Positions 59,366 to 64,000 of a stretch of 64,000 bases of DNA are shown piece after piece. The first letter of the stretch is position 1. Every line of letters begins with the position of its first letter. The notes beneath the pieces were generated by a model. It searched no databases. It was not told the DNA's origin and saw nothing but the letters and a program-made list of their open reading frames with translations. Made by a program: the position numbers and the translations under genes. The stretch is from Prevotella sp. (GTDB taxonomy: Bacteria > Bacteroidota > Bacteroidia > Bacteroidales > Bacteroidaceae): positions 1 through 64,000 of the forward strand of contig JAFUDJ010000031.1 of the NCBI GenBank assembly GCA_017459445.1. The letters run 5' to 3'.

Positions 59366-60931
59366 ATGAGCAAGCAATTAGAGAAAATCAAACAGCTCAT
59401 CGAGAAGCGCGAACAGGCCCGTCTCGGTGGTGGTGAAAAAGCCATACAGAAGCAGCACGACAAAGGTAAGTATACAGCCCGTGAGCGCATTGAAATGCTA
59501 CTGGACAAAGGCTCGTTCGAGGAGTACGACATGTTCAAGGAGCACCGCTGCCACAACTTCGGCATGGAGAAGAAGCAGTTCCTGGGCGACGGCGTGGTGG
59601 CCGGTAGCGGTACCATCGACGGGCGTCTGGTATTCATCTTCGCACAGGACTTCACCGTACATGCCGGTTCGCTGTCGGAGACCATGTCGCAGAAGATTTG
59701 CAAGGTCATGGATATGGCCATGAAGATGGGTGCTCCCGTCATCGGCATCAACGACTCGGGCGGTGCACGTATCCAGGAGGGTATCAACGCTCTGGCCGGC
59801 TACGCCGAGATTTTCGAGCGTAACATCCTGGCATCTGGTGTTATTCCGCAGATTTCCGGCATCTTCGGCCCCTGCGCCGGTGGTGCTGTGTACAGCCCTG
59901 CCCTGACTGACTTCACGCTGATGATGGAAGGCACGTCGTACATGTTCCTCACTGGTCCGAAGGTGGTGAAGACCGTCACGGGCGAGGACATCGACCAGGA
60001 GCATCTCGGTGGTGCTTCGGTACACGCTTCCAAGTCGGGTGTGACCCACTTCACCGCCAAGACCGAGGAAGAGGCTGTCGAGATGCTGAAGACGCTGCTC
60101 AGCTATATTCCTTCCAACAACATGGAGCTGGCTCCGCGCAAGAAGTGCGACGACCCCATCGACCGTCTGGAGGATTCACTGAACGAGATTATTCCCGAGA
60201 ACCCCAACGAGGCATACGACATGTACAAGGTCATCACCGCCATCACCGATGACAACGAGTTCTTTGAGGTACAGCCCAAGTTTGCCCGTAACATCATCGT
60301 AGGCTTCGCCCGCTTCAACGGCCAGAGCGTAGGTATCGTGGCTAACCAGCCGTCGTGCTACGCCGGTGTACTGGATGTGAACGCCTCGCGCAAAGGTGCC
60401 CGCTTCGTTCGCTTCTGCGACGCTTTCAATATTCCCATTGTGTCGCTGGTCGACGTTCCCGGCTTCCTGCCCGGCACAGGTCAGGAGTACAATGCCGTCA
60501 TCCTGCACGGCGCCCAGCTGCTGTATGCTTACGGCGAGGCTACCGTTCCCAAGATTACGGTCACGCTGCGCAAGTCGTACGGCGGTTCGCACATCGTGAT
60601 GGGTTCCAAGCAGCTGCACACCGACTTGAACTACGCATGGCCCTCAGCTGAGATTGCCGTGATGGGCGCCAGCGGTGCCGCTGCTGTGCTCTATGCCAAG
60701 GAGGCCAAGGCCAAGAAGGAAGCCGGCGAGGACGTGAAGGCATTCATTGCCGAAAAGGAGGAAGAGTATAACGAACTCTTTGCCAACCCCTATCAGGCTG
60801 CCAAGTACGGCTACATCGATGACGTCATCGAGCCGCGCAACACGCGTTTCCGCATCTGCCGCGCACTGGCTCAGCTGGCTACCAAGCGCGACGCTCTGCC
60901 CGCCAAGAAGCATGGCAACATTCCGATGTAA
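59366..60931 (+). CDS. mmdA: Propionyl/methylmalonyl-CoA carboxyltransferase subunit
   Basis: A 521-aa carboxyltransferase: GDGVVAGSGTIDGR, INDSGGARIQEG, FGPCAGGAVYSPALTDF and late GSKQLHTDLNYAWP. It moves carboxyl between methylmalonyl-CoA and biotin. It follows the epimerase and precedes the small protein and the biotin carrier, so these four form one unit. Codon use matches highly expressed native genes. Confidence 0.94.
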   Translation: MSKQLEKIKQLIEKREQARLGGGEKAIQKQHDKGKYTARERIEMLLDKGSFEEYDMFKEHRCHNFGMEKKQFLGDGVVAGSGTIDGRLVFIFAQDFTVHAGSLSETMSQKICKVMDMAMKMGAPVIGINDSGGARIQEGINALAGYAEIFERNILASGVIPQISGIFGPCAGGAVYSPALTDFTLMMEGTSYMFLTGPKVVKTVTGEDIDQEHLGGASVHASKSGVTHFTAKTEEEAVEMLKTLLSYIPSNNMELAPRKKCDDPIDRLEDSLNEIIPENPNEAYDMYKVITAITDDNEFFEVQPKFARNIIVGFARFNGQSVGIVANQPSCYAGVLDVNASRKGARFVRFCDAFNIPIVSLVDVPGFLPGTGQEYNAVILHGAQLLYAYGEATVPKITVTLRKSYGGSHIVMGSKQLHTDLNYAWPSAEIAVMGASGAAAVLYAKEAKAKKEAGEDVKAFIAEKEEEYNELFANPYQAAKYGYIDDVIEPRNTRFRICRALAQLATKRDALPAKKHGNIPM

Positions 60932-60933
60932 TG

Positions 60934-60975
60934 TTTCGAAATAACGAAATATCGAAATAACGAAATATCGAATGC
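60934..60975. repeat. 8-bp repeats (AAATAACG/AAATATCG) after mmdA
   Basis: Four to five units with an 8-bp period, similar to the array before mmdA. They sit directly before the start of the 49-aa gene. Confidence 0.7.
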
Positions 60976-60977
60976 GT

Positions 60978-61127
60978 ATGAAGAACGAAGTATATGCCGC
61001 CATTGCATTGGCACTTTATGAGTTCAAGGGCAACAACGTACACGACAAGGAGCCTGGCATCATCACTATTGCCGAGAAGCAGACCCAGTGGAACGGCTAC
61101 GCCCAGACAATGACTGCACACCCTTAA
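60978..61127 (+). CDS. Conserved 49-aa protein of the carboxyltransferase operon
   Basis: Starts MKNEVYAAIALALYEFKG and contains NNVHDKEPGIITI, matching the short protein encoded at the same place in Bacteroidales operons between mmdA and the biotin carrier. It may stabilise the complex, like the gamma/OadG position in other decarboxylases, but lacks a clear membrane helix of OadG type. A start two codons upstream (60972) is also possible. Confidence 0.75.
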   Translation: MKNEVYAAIALALYEFKGNNVHDKEPGIITIAEKQTQWNGYAQTMTAHP

Positions 61128-61139
61128 AACGTAATCATC

Positions 61140-61574
61140 ATGAAAAAAGAATATAAGTATACCATCAACGGCAACAAGTATGAGGTTGCCATCGGTGACA
61201 TTGTAGAGAATGAGGTTGTCGTCACCGTCAACGGTGAAGAATACAAGGTGGAGATGGAGGCCGAGCCGGAGCTTGAGAAGAAAGCCGTGGTGCACAAGCC
61301 CGCTGCTGCCGAGAGCGCTGACAGCGGTTCTGCCGATGGCGCTGCAGCTCCCGTCAATGCCAACAACGCCGTGAAGGCTCCGCTGCCTGGTGTCATCACC
61401 AGCATCGAAGTCAGCGTGGGCGACGAGGTGAAGGCCGGCGACACGCTGCTGGTGCTGGAAGCCATGAAGATGGCCAACAACATCGAGGCAGAGAAGGACG
61501 GCAAGGTAACGGCCATCTGCGTCAAGCCCGGCCAGAGCGTCATGGAAGACGACGCCTTGGTTGTGATAGAGTAA
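61140..61574 (+). CDS. mmdC: Biotin carboxyl carrier protein of methylmalonyl-CoA decarboxylase
   Basis: A 144-aa carrier with an N-terminal beta part, an Ala/Pro-rich hinge (about 50-78) and a biotinyl domain with the biotinylation Lys in EAMKM. It carries CO2 between carboxyltransferase sites. It is the last gene of the operon, because a strong terminator follows 25 bp later. The membrane decarboxylase (beta) subunit that usually follows is absent. Confidence 0.93.
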   Translation: MKKEYKYTINGNKYEVAIGDIVENEVVVTVNGEEYKVEMEAEPELEKKAVVHKPAAAESADSGSADGAAAPVNANNAVKAPLPGVITSIEVSVGDEVKAGDTLLVLEAMKMANNIEAEKDGKVTAICVKPGQSVMEDDALVVIE

Positions 61575-61598
61575 AGGGCGTGCTCCTACTACTTATAA

Positions 61599-61642
61599 CA
61601 ATGGTCTGCGACGAAATCATATGTCGCAGACCATTGTTTTTT
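61599..61642 (+). terminator. Terminator of the mce-mmd operon
   Basis: CAATGGTCTGCGAC (61599-61612) pairs perfectly with GTCGCAGACCATTG (61623-61636), followed by six T. Confidence 0.95.
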
Positions 61643-61686
61643 CCTGTTCGCCTCGCGTCCGAGGATATGGAGAGAAGTGCATGCCG

Positions 61687-62901
61687 TCAAGGCTGCACTT
61701 CTACGGTCAGGGGCTGCTGCAGGGCTTGTTTGAAGCCATCCATGCGCAGCTGCCATTCATCCTGTGTACGACAGTCGAACTTGCTCCATGCCGAACCCCA
61801 GTAGTAGGTCAGCTTTTCGCCGGGCTGGACACTGCGGCGGATGCAGAGCGCATGGCCGAAGATGCCGTTCTGGTGACCTTCGTTCTCCACCAGTTTGGTT
61901 TCTGTGGCACCGTCGGGGAAGATGACGCCTACGTAGATTTGGAAGTTCTGCCCGTTAGGATTATCAGTCGGGTCGGCATACTGCACAAAGTCCTTGCCGA
62001 TGCGTACGCTCTGCGTGTCCTCGTTGTGGATGACAACGCCTGATGCCACGTCAATTGACTTCACGGCTCCTTCGTACCATACGGTCTGGCGGTTGAAGTT
62101 AGACCCCTTGTCTAACGAGAGCTGGCGATGCTCCGTCAGCTGTTGCCCCTGATAGTCCGTGGGGTGGTAGGTCAGGTCGACGGTGAAGCGCAGCGGTCCG
62201 TTATCCAGTATGCGATAGTCCTTGTAGCAATAGGGGAAAAGTATCTCGTTGCCGTTCATCAGGGCCGGTGCGCCACATCCTAACGAGGGGCCTACCTTAT
62301 AGCAGTCCAGCCCGTAGCCATGGTCGAAGTGGTAAGTGGTCAGCTCCTCCAGAGCCAGCGCCTCTTCTTCCTTGCCCTGCTTCTTCAGCTTCTGGATGGC
62401 GGGATGGTTGTCCAGTTCCACCTTGTAGCGCTTCTCCACTTCCAAATCTGGGGTGTTCTTCACCCAGACGTCGTTGCCGAAGGCACGCTCGCCGCTCTTC
62501 TGCAGGGCGGGACCATAGAGCCGGTAGGCACCTCGGTCGTTTTCCCAGGCAATATCGTCGACACGCTCAGGATACTGCCGGCCACAGACAAACACTTTCA
62601 CGTCGCGCGGCTGTCCCTTGACGATGGTGTAGGTCGCCGTCCCATGGGGGCGCACGCTGGCATCAATGAGAATCTTGCCGTCATGGGTAATCTGGTAGAT
62701 GACTTCCTGCCGGACAGCATTGATGACGCGGAAATTCCTTCCGGCGGCAACTCCCAGCCGCTGGTATACGGCCTGCGCGTCCACTTCCACCACCTCCTGC
62801 CGCTGCTGGGCGGTGTTGTTCTTCACTTGTACGGTAACTTGCTGGGCACCAGCCGTCATCACCGTCAGTGCCAGCAGCAGACTCATCATTACTTTCTTCA
62901 T
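61687..62901 (-). CDS. Exported DUF4861 protein
   Basis: A 404-aa protein with a signal peptide (MKKVMMSLLLALTVMTAGAQ) and the DUF4861 pattern: AWENDRGAYRLYGPALQ, DVWVKNTPDLEVEKRY, HFDHGYGLDCYKVGPSLGCGAPAL and TYYWGSAWSKFD. The family occurs in pectin-utilisation gene sets; its activity is not known to me. It lies 20 bp after the peptidase gene. Confidence 0.85.
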   Translation of the reverse strand: MKKVMMSLLLALTVMTAGAQQVTVQVKNNTAQQRQEVVEVDAQAVYQRLGVAAGRNFRVINAVRQEVIYQITHDGKILIDASVRPHGTATYTIVKGQPRDVKVFVCGRQYPERVDDIAWENDRGAYRLYGPALQKSGERAFGNDVWVKNTPDLEVEKRYKVELDNHPAIQKLKKQGKEEEALALEELTTYHFDHGYGLDCYKVGPSLGCGAPALMNGNEILFPYCYKDYRILDNGPLRFTVDLTYHPTDYQGQQLTEHRQLSLDKGSNFNRQTVWYEGAVKSIDVASGVVIHNEDTQSVRIGKDFVQYADPTDNPNGQNFQIYVGVIFPDGATETKLVENEGHQNGIFGHALCIRRSVQPGEKLTYYWGSAWSKFDCRTQDEWQLRMDGFKQALQQPLTVEVQP

Positions 62902-62921
62902 AGCTCTTTTCTTATTTGTAA

Positions 62922-64000
62922 TTAGTTTTTAAGTTCTTTCTCAAAGAAGTCACAGCACTGGCGGAACAGATGGTTGCGCGTGTTGCCGCCGTAGATGCTG
63001 TGGTTGCGGTTGGTATACACCAGCTGGCGGAAGTCCTTGTCGGCCTGCACCAGTGCTTCGGTGTACTCTGCCGTGTTGCGGTAGTGCACATTATCGTCGG
63101 CCATGCCATGACAGAGCAGCAAGGCGCCGTGCAGACTGCCAACGCGGGCTATCGGACAGTCGTCGTAACCCGTGGGGTTCTCCTGCGGTGTACGCATGAA
63201 ACGCTCCGTATAGATGGTGTCGTAGTAGCGCCACGACGTAGGAGGTGCTATGGCAATACCGGCGCGGAACACCGCCCTGCCTTCCGACATGGACATCAGC
63301 GTGTTGAAGCCGCCGTAGCTCCAGCCCCAGATGCCGATACGCTCCTTGTCGACATAGGGCAGGCTGCCTAACCACAGGGCCGCCTCCACCTGGTCGCGAG
63401 CTTCCAGCACGCCAAGCTGCCGGTAGGTGCATTTCTCAAACTCGGCTCCCCGGCCGCCCGTTCCCCTGTTATCCACACAGACGCAGACGAACCCTTGCTG
63501 GCAGAGATACTGTTCCAGCAGTGCCCCTTGTCCGCACATGCCGTTGCTCCATGCGTCTTTCACCTGCTGGCTGCCGGGACCGCCATACTGGTACATGACG
63601 ACTGGATAGCGCTTAGAGGCATCGAAGCCGGCAGGTTTCACAAGCCAGCCGTTCAGCGTCACGCCTTCCGAGGTGGTGAAGCAGAAGAGGCTCCGCTCGC
63701 CCATGTCGTATTCCTTCAGCGCATCGCGCAGTGCCTGGTTGTCGACGAGCGTTGCCAGCGGCTTACCGCTATGGTTGCATACTGTATATACGAACGGGGT
63801 GTCCAGATTACTCCATGTATGGATGAAGTACTGCCAGTTGCTGCTGAAGACGGCCGTGCTCCACCCTGCCTTCGGCGTCAGGCACTCCCGCCTGCCGTCC
63901 TTGCGGGCCACCCACACACGCTGGTCGGTAGCCCCGTTCTCATGCGAGGCATAGTAGGCATTGCCGCTCTTCTCGTCATAGCCATAGACGGCGCTGACTT
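62922..64000 (-). CDS. DPP-IV-like serine peptidase (S9B), N-terminus outside the window
   Basis: The open frame runs to the window end; the visible 359 residues are the end of the propeller and the whole hydrolase domain. Ser in GIWGWSYGGF, Asp in HGMADDNVHY and His in NRNHSIYGG form the triad. Enzymes of this family remove X-Pro or X-Ala dipeptides. With the S9A enzyme at 31675 the window holds two proline-related peptidases. It is upstream of DUF4861 in one unit. Confidence 0.9.
   Translation of the reverse strand, partial: VSAVYGYDEKSGNAYYASHENGATDQRVWVARKDGRRECLTPKAGWSTAVFSSNWQYFIHTWSNLDTPFVYTVCNHSGKPLATLVDNQALRDALKEYDMGERSLFCFTTSEGVTLNGWLVKPAGFDASKRYPVVMYQYGGPGSQQVKDAWSNGMCGQGALLEQYLCQQGFVCVCVDNRGTGGRGAEFEKCTYRQLGVLEARDQVEAALWLGSLPYVDKERIGIWGWSYGGFNTLMSMSEGRAVFRAGIAIAPPTSWRYYDTIYTERFMRTPQENPTGYDDCPIARVGSLHGALLLCHGMADDNVHYRNTAEYTEALVQADKDFRQLVYTNRNHSIYGGNTRNHLFRQCCDFFEKELKN

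Overview
The window is a 64 kb piece of a moderately GC-rich Bacteroidales chromosome, most like Prevotella and its relatives. Four things point there. Many genes follow a Bacteroidetes-type promoter (TTTG, 19-20 bp, TAnnTTTG). There is a methylmalonyl-CoA (succinate-propionate) pathway split over both ends. There is a TonB-dependent receptor with a carboxypeptidase-like N-terminal domain. Surface proteins carry Prevotella-style dockerin, leucine-rich-repeat and C-terminal modules. No tRNA, rRNA, complete insertion sequence or CRISPR array was recognised.

Layout. 1-1029: C-terminal half of the B12-dependent methylmalonyl-CoA mutase, then a gene-free stretch with two terminators and a 94-bp inverted repeat. 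1.7-8.0 kb: accessory zone with exported and zinc-ribbon proteins, a probable small structured RNA, a MazF-type toxin-antitoxin pair, a DUF2442 pair, a CoiA-like nuclease and a secreted protein. 8.3-9.5 kb: AAA ATPase behind four 21-22 bp iterons. 9.6-11 kb: sodium:alanine symporter. 18.7-11.0 kb (minus): an operon joining a sensor/SpoIIE phosphatase/anti-sigma-kinase fusion, an ABCG-like exporter, a lipoprotein, a STAS anti-sigma-antagonist and a RelA/SpoT alarmone synthetase. 19.5-20.8 kb: tandem deoxynucleoside kinases. 21-26.5 kb: GH127-like arabinofuranosidase, a lipoprotein of the phosphatidylserine-decarboxylase/PsiD family, a symmetric 22-bp repeat array and a beta-helix protein. 26.5-29.5 kb: Lrp regulator divergent from metY-cysK. 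29.6-33.8 kb: GH78 rhamnosidase and prolyl oligopeptidase. 33.8-37.9 kb (minus): M23 peptidase, NadC, outer-membrane barrel, CstA. 38-42 kb: GHL10 hydrolase, cupin-XRE regulator, acyl-CoA ligase. 42.1-48.3 kb: GH43, ATP-grasp-like protein, an ATPase with an altered Walker B, and Maf/HAD/DUF2520. 48.5-54.9 kb: nitroreductase, an iteron-controlled ATPase, a mosaic LRR-dockerin surface protein with a probable structured RNA upstream, and an AbiEii-type pair. 55-58.4 kb: FemAB-like acyltransferase and TonB receptor. 58.8-61.6 kb: methylmalonyl-CoA epimerase, carboxyltransferase, a 49-aa conserved small protein and biotin carrier. 61.7-64 kb: DUF4861 protein and a DPP-IV-like peptidase cut by the window end.

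How the genes work together. Mutase, epimerase, carboxyltransferase and biotin carrier make up most of the route from succinyl-CoA to propionyl-CoA. The usual Na+-pumping membrane subunit is absent from this operon. GH127, GH78, GH43, GHL10, the beta-helix protein and DUF4861 suggest use of plant side-chain sugars (arabinose, rhamnose) without a classical SusC/SusD locus here. MetY, CysK and Lrp form a sulfur amino-acid unit. The SpoIIE-STAS-RelA operon looks like a stress-signalling module.

The most unusual signals are at the DNA or RNA level. They are iteron arrays running into the start codons of two unrelated ATPase genes, a mirror-symmetric 4+4 array of 22-bp repeats, two probable structured RNAs, 7-8 bp AT-rich repeats that sit mostly between co-transcribed genes, and a codon-context rule in which Leu TTA is almost always followed by G.
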